In this document: positions 36,488 to 47,004 of the stretch, in pieces
How positions within the stretch are numbered: position 1 is the stretch's first letter
Layout: every line of letters starts with the position of its first letter
Assembly (NCBI GenBank): GCA_037157565.1
Contig: JAZHRO010000073.1
Span: 91,862,001 to 91,926,000, forward strand
Source of the DNA: Thalassia testudinum
Taxonomy: Eukaryota > Streptophyta > Magnoliopsida > Alismatales > Hydrocharitaceae
Reading direction: 5' to 3'
Length of the DNA stretch: 64,000 nt
Translations under genes and position numbers: made by a program
Notes under the pieces: model-generated
The model's input: the letters and a program-made list of their open reading frames with translations, nothing else
What the model was told of the DNA's origin: nothing
Databases searched by the model: none

Positions 36488-36542
36488 TCTCCTTTTTGTT
36501 TCAAAAAAAAAAATTCCTGAAAAAATTAATAGGTGTGTTTCC

Positions 36543-36560
36543 TCCCTGGCAACAGCGCCA
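36543..36560 (-). other. PBS of Z2, tRNA-Asp type
   Basis: Minus strand TGGCGCTGTTGCCAGGGA, two bases (TT on the plus strand) from the LTR end at 36563. Confidence 0.82.
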
Positions 36561-36562
36561 TT

Positions 36563-37047
36563 TGAAAGAGTGATCTTCGTTTTCGTTGAAAACTTTAACA
36601 TAAAATGTCATGTCGTTATAGTTCGTTGCACGGTAGAAAATAACTTTTCAAAAATATTTAATAATTCAAAGCTAAACACGAAGAATTAGGTCGTCTCCAC
36701 AGAATGGAATTAGCCTATTTAAACTAGTGAATAGTGTCTTGTTTACTCAAGAAACTCAACGCATACGCATACTAACTGGTGCACGTGTTTTCAACATAAA
36801 TTCTTGGTTTAAATAATGTAAGCGCATACATACAAAATCACCACAATATAATATCATGAAAAATAGTGATATTGATATAGGTAACTTCATAAATATTAAT
36901 TTCCTACAAGATAGAGCCTGTTCACTATATCTAATATCCCATATTCAATATCATTCAAGAGTAGACTTCAACCATAAGTAATTAATCAAAAGTAGCAGGA
37001 TATTCAAGCAATTTGATGCAATATATTACATCAGGAAAATAAATGAA
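36563..37047 (-). mobile_element. Z2 5' LTR, truncated
   Basis: Matches 26097-26590 from the terminus TGAAAGAGTG to about '..ggaaaataaatgaa'. The remaining about 1 kb or more, with the LTR start and the right-hand W flank, is missing. What follows (37048-37073) does not match any Z LTR. Confidence 0.72.
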
Positions 37048-37078
37048 TTTAATGCAATCCCAAAAACTCGTTGCTACC
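37048..37078. other. short remnant between Z2 and Y, possible V LTR piece
   Basis: About 30 bases that include 'aaaactcgttgCTACC'. The same place in the V 3' LTR (62345-62363) reads 'gaaactctccgctacc', and the right flank of Y (51728 on) continues exactly as V LTR. CTACC at 37074-37078 is the left TSD of Y. The similarity is too short to be firm; if right, it marks a deletion junction. Confidence 0.45.
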
Positions 37079-37891
37079 TGATTGCGTAGCAATCATAGGT
37101 CTTAATTGACCTAGATTATGCTAGGACTTAGCACAAGTTAGGGTAATTCATGCATGCATATGCATTATCTGCATCTTTACTGCTCTTCCTTAGCCATGCA
37201 TAAAATAATGTTATAATGTGCTGATTAAGTGCATTATGTCGATTGCAGGGAATAAGCTGATTAGGAGGTGGATCTGAAGCTGGATCAGGAATAACGGAAG
37301 TTGTAGTAGAGCTGGAGCAGAAGGCTTAGTTTAAATATAGGAACAATAATGTAAGTGGGTTAAAAGTTTGCTATTCTATTAAGTAGAAATAAAGTAGTAA
37401 AATGTGAAGTGCATAGGTCCATCCTAGCCCTAGGATAGCCTAGAGACTTCTCCAAGCCTTATCCACCCTTAGATTAGGTCACAACACCCTAGGAAGCCTT
37501 AAAACCCTACTTCCAACCCTTATCCGGACGTCCAGATAAGTTATAGGATGTCCAGGACACTTAGCCATCTCCCGCACACCTTATAACCACTTCTACAGTG
37601 TTATTGGACATCTAGACACTTTGTCAGACGTCGAATTTCTGCAGAGTACCCAAAACAGAACCTTGATTTCCCCCTGACTCAAATTGGACGTCCAGAACTG
37701 AAGTCTGGACTTTTGATTTTTGAGTATAAGTCGTCTGATCCCATTATTGGATGTCAGATACTAGTCTCCAGTCCCTGTTTTGAGATTCAAGTCTTGATCT
37801 TGGATCTCTAGCTCCCTAGACCAAATCCCAACCCCATAGGAACCTAAATTAAGGTGTCCTAACCCTAGTACATCACTTCTAGACCTACCTA

Positions 37892-38152
37892 AGGACCTAA
37901 TTAGGTCCTCACCAAACCCAATTGACTTAGATCAAAGTCAATTACCTTCACCTAAGTCAATTGGACTCATTGTGTCCAATTAAGCTTAGATCACAACCCA
38001 CACAAGTTCAATTGGACTTAGTGAGAGTCCAATTGACTTAAACCTAACCTAATTGAGTTATTTCACTCTCAATTAGGTTCACACTCATTCAATTAAACTT
38101 ACGTTAAGTTTAATTGCATTTTCACCTTATCAATTAGGGTTTGCAACCCTAA
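37892..38152 (+). repeat. array of seven consecutive hairpins in Y LTR
   Basis: Seven inverted repeats in about 260 bp: AGGACCTAATTAGGTCCT (37892-37909); AATTGACTT/AAGTCAATT (37920-37943); AATTGGAC/GTCCAATT (37959-37981); AATTGGACT/AGTCCAATT (38010-38034); AACCTAATTGAG/CTCAATTAGGTT (38046-38079); CAATTAAACTT/AAGTTTAATTG (38090-38116); TTAGGGTT/AACCCTAA (38134-38152). Loops are 0 to 10 bases. The array recurs at 45215-45476 and, inverted, at 57315-57575. It lies in U3, some 300-560 bp before the TATA box, so it would also be in the 3' end of the element RNA. Confidence 0.85.
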
Positions 38153-38440
38153 AATCAAGACCTACACCTACACAAACCCCTTAGGACCTACCCTAAGCCA
38201 CCTAGCCATGTGGAGCACGACCACATACACACACACACACACCCATTCACACACACACTTCTCTAGAATTCTCTAGAGATCTCTTGAGATGGTGCCACCT
38301 CTTGGTTGCCAAATTTAGCAACCAAGAGGCATTCAAATTGAGATCCACAATTTTTGGATCTCAAAAAACCACCTCCACCCACATGTGGCTGGCCACTCTT
38401 GGACTCTCTCTATGGAGTTCCACACCTCTCTAGAGAGAAT

Positions 38441-38468
38441 CCATTGGGTCTATAAAAAGACCCCATGG
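38441..38468 (+). promoter_or_regulatory. TATA box in a hairpin loop, Y LTR
   Basis: Arms CCATTGGGTCT (38441-38451) and AGACCCCATGG (38458-38468) around ATAAAA, so TATAAAAAG is centred on the loop. In solo LTR 56208-58410 the same place has different but complementary arms (57000-57027). The core promoter role is the usual reading of a TATA box in an LTR; the hairpin role is unknown. Confidence 0.72.
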
Positions 38469-39279
38469 GTGGCTATTTGCACCCATTCACATCCCTTGGC
38501 TTCATTGGCACCACTCACCTCATTAGCTCCATACACGCCCACCTTCACTTAGGTTAGCTACTCCACCTCCACGAGCTCACCACCATCATGGAGGACATCA
38601 TGCCGGGATGCTGGATTAATCTTCCCTCTCTCCAAGGGTCGGCCTAAGCTACATTGGCTGCCCCTCATTCTCCTCTCAACCACTCCAAGGCCATCGGGGA
38701 CCACCCCTGAATGCCCTTTATTCTGATAGATTTAGTTTATGGTCTCCATAATTTTTACAGCTTTTATTACTGCTTAATAGTGTAGTCTTAACTTCTCCAA
38801 TGATGCATGCGAAATCCCCCCATTGATTCTTATATGCAGTCGTTTTCTTGTAGTTAGATTTTCGTTTCAAGCATTTATGTATACGCTTTCCTCTAAATTT
38901 CCTTTGCAAACAACTCTCCCCAATGAATGAATGAAAATGCATCTTTTTATATATATATCTCTTTATGTGCTTGAAATCACCATGAGCTTATTGATTAATA
39001 TTATATTTGTGTGATTCAAGTTGCCTGTTTCTAACTCCTAATATTCTTGTAACTAGGCATGTCATACTTAACTAGGTAACAATCACGAACCGGCATGCGA
39101 TTCAAAACAAAGTAGAACAATAGAAGATCGATTTCAAAAGTAAACAAATGCCTCCTAGAGATAAATGACCGAGACTCAAAGTCTCGTTATCTTTAGAAAT
39201 CATTTTTTGACGAACGTTTTTGCGCGACTATACTACGATTCCGATGACTTTCGAATGTGCGAGAATGCCTTCCGTCAAA

Positions 39280-39297
39280 TGGCGCCGTTGCTGGGGA
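39280..39297 (+). other. PBS of Y, tRNA-Asp type
   Basis: TGGCGCCGTTGCTGGGGA, one base from the tRNA-Asp complement, two bases after the LTR end. Confidence 0.88.
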
Positions 39298-41090
39298 GTC
39301 AACATCATTTTCTATGATTTCAATCTTGAAACTATCATTGACAAATCACTCTCTACTTTGTTTTTGATGTGCAGGAAAAATAGAAAAGAACGGGACTTGC
39401 GCACACAACAAGCACGGCAAAGAAAAAAATTAGGTGCACATCATCTCTCTTTAGATTAGGTTTCTTTTTCTGAACCCTAGGAGTAGATTTACTTTCTGCA
39501 TTTTCCTTTGACAAATTCTTTGTGAAAAAAAAGATTTTTCTCATTTTCATGAAAAAAAATCAAAAAAAGAATACTTTTGAAAAAAAATCTAGATTAGGTT
39601 TCCTTTTGAATCTAGGTTAGTTGGAAAAAGAAAAAAAGGATATTGTCTTTGAATCTTTTGAAAAATTATTTTTAAAAAAAGAGAAAAAAAATGTGCAAAA
39701 AAAAAATTTTTGGTGGAAAGCTTAGATTTCAAATTCAAATCTTTTTGAAAAGCTTTTCCACCATCTCCTGATTTTCAGCCAGATTTCAAGCTTGACTTAA
39801 AAATTCGATTGCCGTAAAAAATAGAAAGCGAAAAATTCTGAAATTCGGGCCAAACCTTCATTTTCAAACCATCTTTCAAACTCCAATGTTATTTTGAAAA
39901 AATTATACGTATACAATCTTTAAAAATTCGTGAAGTGCACGGGGGTCAAACTGACCCAGATTCAAAAGTTTTCAAATTTCAAAAAGTGATTCCGAGCAAT
40001 CCGCAAATTTGTTTTGACTACAAATGGTGGGGTTTGAAAGCTGATCTCATTGGCTTTGTTTTCCATATTTTTCCCAAATTTTGTAAGGTCAGTTGGTACT
40101 ATTTCAAAGCAAAAAATCGACCAGGGGTCAAAATTGTATATCTGACCCCCTAAAATTCAAAATTCCCTAAAAATTTGGTCGAAATAGTAAAAATTCCAAA
40201 AAAATAATCTCTGAAAAAATAATTCAAAAAGGAATCTACTTGCAAAATTTTAAATTAATTGGATTCCAATTATCATCAGAGAACCAACTTTAATTTTGTG
40301 GTCTACTGAAAAAAGAAAAACCCTAGAAGTGTATGCAACTTAGGTTGAATCTTTAGGGTTACAACTAGAGACCACACTTTGGGTTAGCCTAGACTTAATC
40401 AAGTCTAGTTAGTCGGTGAGCTTGGTCACCGTGTGTGCCACTCACCACAAACCCCACTGAAGAAAATGGGTTAAAAAATTAATTTTAAAACACGAAATCA
40501 ACCCGAGTTTGTTGTCGTACTACTGGGTGTTTCTAAACTCTCTTGCCAAACCTGGTGACTAAGTTTGCGGGGTAGTGCCAAACGACCGTGGCTCGAGGGT
40601 CAATAGAACCGGAGGCATAAGCTAAAGGAAGAACCTTCCACTTAGTCCCCCCATAACCAGATTAGCTGGGTTAGCTTGAGAGGCTGGAATCACTTTCAGT
40701 CGGTTGGACAATGAACTTATCTTCAGGAATTCAAATTTCTAATGAAAAATTTGGTCACTTGATCCATAAGGAGCATTTGATTGATAGGGCCTTAGCCTTA
40801 TCCTGCTTGGCTACACCAACCTAGGGGTTGGGTGGTGTATGCAAGGAAGGTGGTCACATAGACCTCGACTGATTGGACCTTGGGAGTCGCTCCCGAGGAG
40901 CCGAGTCACTTCTATCTGCTTAGCTGCGATGGCTAACACTAGATCTGGACCTTATCAGGATCCAGAAGAGCTGGACCCATGAGCTTATCTGAGAGCCTGG
41001 GTCACTAAATCAGCTCAACCTTGGGATCAGAACCCAAGGTCGCGAGGATGACTTTTCGCTTCGCCTGATCCTTCTCCTTAGGTTATCGAA
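39298..41090 (+). other. Y 5' leader
   Basis: AT-rich, 1.8 kb, no long ORF. 'tgtgcaggaa' at 39368-39377 after a T-rich stretch matches the W leader in sequence and distance to the PBS and might be a splice acceptor. Poly(A)-rich stretches at 39500-39700. Confidence 0.6.
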
Positions 41091-42338
41091 ATGGTTAACC
41101 TATATCCTAACCCTGGATATTATGATCCATACCAGCTGGTCCCTCAAAGGGCCGCATCTTATAACCCAGGATATGGATTTCATACTCCTACTTCTCACCC
41201 ATGGAATATGGGTAGACCTGATTCACCCCCTGGAACCCCTGAAGAGTTACCGGTGCATATGCGGCTGCATTACATAATACAAAGAGCTATAGCGAGCGCT
41301 AAGGAAAAGGCCGCATCCTATCTACATGAAATCCAGGCTATCATTGAGCCGACCTAAAGACAAAGTTGGATTCCGCATCAACAAGCTGTGATGGAGCTTC
41401 TTCGGGAAATAGCAGAGATAACAGGAAGTATGTCGAATGGGTACATCTAAAATTGAGGAGGAAAGGACTGATATCTCTAGGACTGAGCCGCAATCAGATT
41501 ATCCTGAATCCTGGGAGACACCTCTCTGGTTAGATAACACAATCGAGGCAAGGGAAGTAGGTCCAATTGAGGATATGGATCTTGAGGCAAGCATTACATG
41601 CGACACTACTGATTAGCATAAGCCACTTCCCATTATAGGTAACCCTATGCTGGAGCCAACATCTTTTGATTTGCACTCTTCTTCTTTCACCTACATCCCT
41701 AATTCGGATGCTAGAGACTCTGAGATGACACTTGCTATCCCTGATCCTGACATCCGAAGACCAGAAGTAGCTATGTATAACTCGAATGAAGAAATAAATA
41801 TGCTACCTGAGGCAGGAATTACTAAGGAGCCCATGCATATGAGGGTGAAGCTTCAAGTAGAATGAGCTGGGGACGAACCTCTCATCCTAGTCAATCTAAT
41901 AGATGGCTCGACCTCGAGCCTGAAGAGTCAACCTCTGATGAATCAGAGATGAATAATGATGAGGACGAAGTAATTTCTGACGAGGATTTTAGTGACCTCC
42001 CCACAGATTTTCTACTTTCACGAATACCCGTGTATGACTCGGAGCCTGGAGAGGGCATAATCTTTGATGTCAAATATCATTATGAGGATCCCTATGACTC
42101 AGATTCTAGTTTTGAGATACATTTTGATCTACTCCCTCAGCAACTTCCTGCTGAATTGTGGGACATGATAAATCAGCTAAATCAACATCATGATCCCCCC
42201 TCTGATTATCCTCTATTTTCCACCACCACTCCACACTTTCTTATAGCTAGACTTTTTGGAGTAGGGGTGCACAATCAGCTAGTTCGCATCTCTGGATCAC
42301 TGATTTTGGGAGCATATCTTTCTCTTAATCTTAGCTAG
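41091..42338 (+). pseudogene. Y ORF, degenerate, gag-tail and acidic type
   Basis: Three pieces: 41091-41357 (MVNLYPNPGYYDPYQLVPQ.., Pro/Tyr-rich, then a helical ..QRAIASAKEKAASYL), a shifted middle 41440-41865, and 41862-42338, strongly acidic (EPEESTSDESEMNNDEDE) with the end ARLFGVGVHNQLVRISGSL. The ending resembles WRAFGITLHHQLANIHGYL of the Z ORF. Stops at 41355 and 41611 and frameshifts break it. No enzyme motif. Probably the Y counterpart of the Z ORF; function unknown. Confidence 0.6.
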
Positions 42339-44389
42339 CTCCTATGCTTGAAATGACACATCTGATTGAGTTTTTTCCCAGCTGGAGGCATTAAACTCAG
42401 CATGTATAAATATCATTCACTCCATATTTCTCCATCATCTATACATAACCATTTTTATACATAGCATATTTTTTTTTTAGCATATTTCCCTTTTGTATAG
42501 TGCTTGGTAACAGGTTAGCCGGTGCTGAATATAATTTCAAGAGCAATTACTGGTGATTTCTACCCATTCTCTCCCTACAGTATTTATTTTCTTTTATATT
42601 CATGCATGAGGACATGCAAGAACTTAGGCATGGGGGGGTAGATACAGCAGAAACTAAAAAATTTTTTGCCAACACTTAACAAAACCTCGGAGCTGCATGT
42701 AAAACATACTTTAGGACCCTAAATAAAAGAACAACTGACTCCACCTCCAATGCTCACATTGGAGCTAGAAATGATTCGCAGCAGCCATTTCCGACTCACC
42801 CGCTCACCTTTTGTTCTAAATTTAGGGTCAAGTTGATTGTAACCCGATACGGGAAATTCACGAAGTACAAATTATGTGAGGTTACATGTCTATAGCATAA
42901 ATACATATTGCATTCATGGATAAGATTATTTTATTAAGAGAATGCATTAGGGATTTTATCCTTTAGTTGATTCCGGTAATCTGGAATCCAGTACAACTTT
43001 TCACACACATAGAATTTGCGATGGATTCATGGTGAAGGCTGATAAACATCTTCAATCTGTCGAGAAGAAGTAGTGCTTCTTTTCCTGAACCCCTGGACAG
43101 TGTTTTGGGAGTCAGGCTGATTTTCTTCCAAAAATCCACCAAATAGTGTGAGATGAGAGTAGAGTGTACTGGTGCTCTAAGATTAGTGCGAGAAATCTGG
43201 AATCCTAGAAAATTAGGTGATGATACTCTGAGATTAGACATAGTTTTCGCTCTCGGTTCCCACGTATACATTTTTGTGCAAAATTTTGAGAGCCACCGAA
43301 TAAGACAAATACGCGGAGAGCAAGTTTTCATAAAACTAGGGCTAAGGTGGATGGTTACAGCCATTCTCTAAGGAATCCTCAACTGAAGGAGGGTATTGAT
43401 GTCAAGGTCAGAAATACACCGTCCTATCCATCCTCCCGGTGCCATAAATAGGCACTTCCACCAAATAAGCCACCCAATGTCTCTTGAGTACCACCAATCC
43501 CTAATAATGCCTCCTCAATAAAGTCATGGATGTATGTCAGTTGTGTTATGCTGAAAAAAAAAATTAAAAAAAAAGGGAAAAAGAAAAAGAAAAAAATGAT
43601 GAAAAGAAAGAAAAACTGAAAAAAAAAAATTAGAAAAAGAAGAAAAAGCAAAGAAAAGAATGAATATTTAGTGTTTATTTCATCGAGGTAATACCACCAA
43701 ATAAAATTTAGATCCACCAAATACGGCCCTAACCTATTTTTCTTATGTTTCTAACTGCCTAAATACTAGCTAAGGAATTCAGACTTAGTGTTAGGGTTAT
43801 GAGAACTCAAATAAAGTATTAATGCCTAGTGAGACCACCAAATATAGGTCATATACGTGAATCTGGTGAAGTTGTGAGCTCTAAGAAAGAAAAGAAAAGG
43901 AAAGAAAAAAAAGAGTAAGAGAGAATGAATACAAAGGAATCAAAGAGAGCATAGTTTTTCTCGTCTTTCTCTAAGTTGAGTTACTTAGTATTCTGGGAAT
44001 CTAGATTCTGTAGTACTAGTCTTTATGTAGCACCAACTGAGAATGAGCCACCAAATTTATAATCCTTTCCCTCAGAGATTCTCTACCTAAGCTTAAAGCC
44101 AGGGTGAAATTCGTAGAATATCTTGAGTACCCTGAGGGAAGAAGTCCGCCTATCCTGCTAGAATTTTTACTAAGGATCAAGTACAGGCTTTAGAGGTGTA
44201 ATACTTTTCACTCGAATCCATTGCAAAAGCTACATAGCCGCACTTTCATGATTGTCTGGATTTCTAGAGCATAGGATGAAAACAAAAAGGAGAAAAGTCA
44301 CTACACATACACTTAATAAAATAATCAGTCCCTTAAGGACCTTTGCTGTAAATAATTTAGCCTTGCATTTGCTAGGGACTAACAAGATT
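42339..44389 (+). other. Y conserved 3' non-coding module
   Basis: Contains the stem-loop TGCATG/CATGCA (42603-42618), then AGGCATGGGGGGG (42626-42638), the 'gtcctatccatcctcccgg' block near 43422, an A/G-only tract (43553-43665), and CCACCAAATA-like motifs at 43133, 43457, 43686, 43705, 43847 and 44049. It aligns in order with Z1 16781-18366. No ORF supported. Confidence 0.72.
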
Positions 44390-44403
44390 TAGGCTTGGGG
44401 GTA
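44390..44403 (+). promoter_or_regulatory. PPT of Y
   Basis: TAGGCTTGGGGGTA directly before the 3' LTR start at 44404. Confidence 0.82.
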
Positions 44404-45968
44404 TGATTGTGCAGCAATCATAGGTCTTAATTGACCTATATTAGGCTAGGACTTAGCATAAGTTAGGGTTATTCATGCATGTATACACATTATCTGCATC
44501 TTTACTGCTCTTCCTTAGCCATGCATAAAATAATGTTATAATGTGCTGATTAAGAGCATTATGTCGATTGCAGGGAATAAGCTGATCAAGAGTTGGATCT
44601 GAAGCTGGATCAGGAATAACGGGAGTTGTAGCAGAGCTGGAGCAGAAGGCTTAGTTTAGATATAGGAACAATAATGTAAGGGGGTTAAAAGTTTGTTATT
44701 TTATTAAGTAGAAATAAAGCAGTAAAATGTGAAGAGCATAAGTCCATCCTAGCCCTAGGATAGCCTACAGACTTCCCCAAGCCTTAACACCCTTAGATTA
44801 GGTCACAACACCCTAGGAAGCTTTAAAACCCTAGTTCCAACCCTTATCTGGACGTCCAGATAGGTTATAGGACATCCAGGACCCTTAGCCATCTCCCGCA
44901 CACCTCAAACCCACTTCAAAAGTTTTATTGGACGTCCAGACACTTTGTCAGACATCCAATTTCTACAGAGTACCCAAAATAGAACCTTGATTTCCCCCTG
45001 ACTCAAATTAGACGTCCAGAACTGAAGTTTGGACTTCTAATTTTTGAGTATAAGTCATCTGATCCCATTATTGGATGTCTGGTACCGGTATCCAGTCCCT
45101 ATTTTGAGATTCAAGCCTTAATCTTGGATCTCTAGCTCCCTAGACCTAATCCCAACCCCATAGGAACCTAAATTAAGGTGTCCTAACCCTAGTGCATCAC
45201 TTCTAGACCTACCTAAGGACCTAATTAGGTCCTTACCAAATCCAATTGACTTAGATCAAAGTCAATTACCTTCACCTAAGTCAATTGGACTCATTGAGTC
45301 CAATTGAGCTTAGATCTCAACCCACACAAGTTCAATTGAACTAAGTGAGAGACCAATTGACCTAAACCTAACCTAATTGAGTTATTTCACTCTCAATTAG
45401 GTTCACACTCATTCAATTAAACTTAGGTTAAGTTTAATTGCATTTTCACCTTATCAATTAGGGTTTGCAACCCTAAAATCAAGACGGGTTGGCGGAGATC
45501 GACGTCGGAGAAAATGAGAGAGGGAAGGCGAGCGGAGGGCGATCGGCGTCGGGCAATAGTGGGGCGGAGCCATTCAGGGCTGGAGCAGAAGGCAAATGGA
45601 GGATGTAGAGATCGCGGGCTTGGAGGTGAAGGGAGCAGGTCTGGTAGGAGAGGTTCTTTAGGTCGTCTAAAAATGCTCGAAGATGACTTTGGAGGAGGAC
45701 AAACGGCGACGTTCTCTACTTCAGATGCAGACAAAGGTGGCATGTGGCGGCGATTTGTAAAAACCCTCTGATCTGCTTAGAATGTAGGGGTGAAGGGAAC
45801 AAGCGCGAGTCGTGCCCTAGGAGGATTCCTTTGCGATCAAAGGGGGCAGTCTCGCACCCTATCTGGAGGGTTTAGAATGAAACCCGACCGCCGCCGCCGT
45901 CGGCTTTGGGTAGGTACTTAATTGAAGTTGAGATCCCATCTTCAGAAGAGATCTCATCTGCATAGATC

Positions 45969-46990
45969 ATGCTGAGGGGTGCACTAATTGGAGAGATCAT
46001 GGCAGGCAAGTCGTCGATAGAAAAGCTTCAGAACCTAGTATGTTCCTTAGATCTCCTATTTGCGGGCTGGAAGTTAGCCATGTTATCCCACTCTCGTTTC
46101 TTGGTATATGGTTTGGGCATGCTGGATGTAGAATGATTGAGATTTCATTCAAGCTCTTTTGAAGACTTCATTGTGATTTGGAGAATGGTTTCTCCATTTG
46201 ATGGGGCTCTTCCTGAGCAGCCTCCACAAAGAGTGAGCTTTAGGAGGATTCTTCTTGAGATCTCTGGACTGCCTCTACATCTGTGATTAAAGGGGGTTGT
46301 CTCTAAAATGCTAGTAGGTTTTGTATCCATCTGTGATGGTTCTGAAGTTTTGATTGGAGAGGGGGACATTAGATCTCTAAGAATTGAGGTGGATGTTACC
46401 AATGCTGGTTCAATTCCTGATGTGGTCACAATCAGATGTGGGGGCACTTCTTGGCTTGTTCGGCTAGCTGTACGTGGACATATGTCTAAGCAGGTTGAAA
46501 GTGGACAGGTTAAGTCATCTGAGGAAGGACTGAAGTCTAGAGCCAACAATGATGTTAGAAAGCATAGTGATAGATGTGGACACACTCCTGCTGATGCTCC
46601 TAAACCCAAAAAGAGGAAGGACTGTCACCTGGTCTATGCTGAGGAAGATCAGATGGAAGAGGTTGTTACAACTGATGATTGCAGACATGTCATGATAATC
46701 AAAAAGGACAGTTGTCTGGAGGTTGCTGAGAATTCAATGACAGATTTAGAGATGAACTGCAGTAAAGAGGTGGGCAGGACAGGAAGAGATCTGGTGCTTA
46801 AAGAGCCAGACCAATTGCAGCTTTCTATTCCTGCTAACTTGAAGTATGGCAGTGGTTCCAATAAAAAAAGATGTGTGGGTAGATCTCCTTACATGTTGAG
46901 AAGGAGAAGGAGACCTTGCCCCCTATTGAGGAGCAAAATATTGCTAAATCCATTATGGTTGAATATGTGGGCTGTAAGGCCAACGGGAAT
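45969..46990 (+). pseudogene. L1 ORF1, DUF4283-like nucleic acid-binding protein
   Basis: From ATG at 45969 (MLRGALIGEIMAGKSS..). After a TGA at about 46134 the frame continues in pieces with FEDFIVIWRMVSPFDGALPE, ISGLPLHL, then GFVSICDGSEVLIGEGDIRS and IPDVVTIRCGGTSWLVRLAVRG. The W/LP..GLPL..G..V.D order is that of the DUF4283 domain in plant L1 ORF1. The C-part is polar and I see no clear CCHC knuckle. ORF1 would coat L1 RNA. Domain assignment is by eye. Confidence 0.6.
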
Positions 46991-47004
46991 CATTCTAATG
47001 AGGA

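Larger units (their letters stand above)
34558..36513 (+). mobile_element. 5'-truncated L1 LINE in Z2 leader
   Basis: A 1.96-kb L1 that begins inside the RT domain and ends in a poly(A) tail (36503-36513). Comparison with the uninterrupted Z1 leader shows the break after '..ataaaat' and resumption at 'tcctgaaaaaatta'. The TSD is short or masked by the A-tail. Upstream of the tail is a stem-loop (36469-36487). 5' truncation is usual for L1 insertion by target-primed reverse transcription. Confidence 0.82.
26097..37047 (-). mobile_element. Z2, minus-strand non-autonomous element
   Basis: Inserted in the end of W pol. In its own sense: truncated 5' LTR (37047-36563), PBS (36560-36543), leader split by an L1, Z-type ORF (33382-31384), conserved 3' module, PPT (29768-29751) and 3' LTR region (29750-26097). 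The left TSD candidate CTTAT (26092-26096) has no partner because the right end of Z2 is lost. Z2 is a related subfamily, not a copy, of Z1. Confidence 0.75.
37079..39277 (+). mobile_element. Y 5' LTR
   Basis: 2199 bp from TGATTGCGTAGCAATCA to ..CTTCCGTCA. It contains ACGT-core sites with GGACGTCCA-type palindromes (37535-37700), seven consecutive hairpins (37892-38152), a CA repeat (38229-38244), TCTCTAGAGA palindromes, a TATA box in a hairpin loop (38441-38468), and a 3' part with 'ctagagataaatgaccg'. The same order is found in the 3' LTR and in solo LTR 56208-58410. Confidence 0.92.

Noticed and set aside
37892..38152. CRISPR-like repeat array
   Set aside because: The seven hairpins differ from one another, have no spacers of fixed length, and sit in a plant LTR.
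38134..38152. Telomeric repeat (CCCTAAA) trace
   Set aside because: Single copies only, part of a hairpin; no tandem run.
38229..38244. CA microsatellite as a functional site
   Set aside because: An ordinary short repeat that varies between LTR copies.
45514..45771. Separate small basic protein gene
   Set aside because: It is the GC-rich 5' region of the L1, between the TSD and ORF1.
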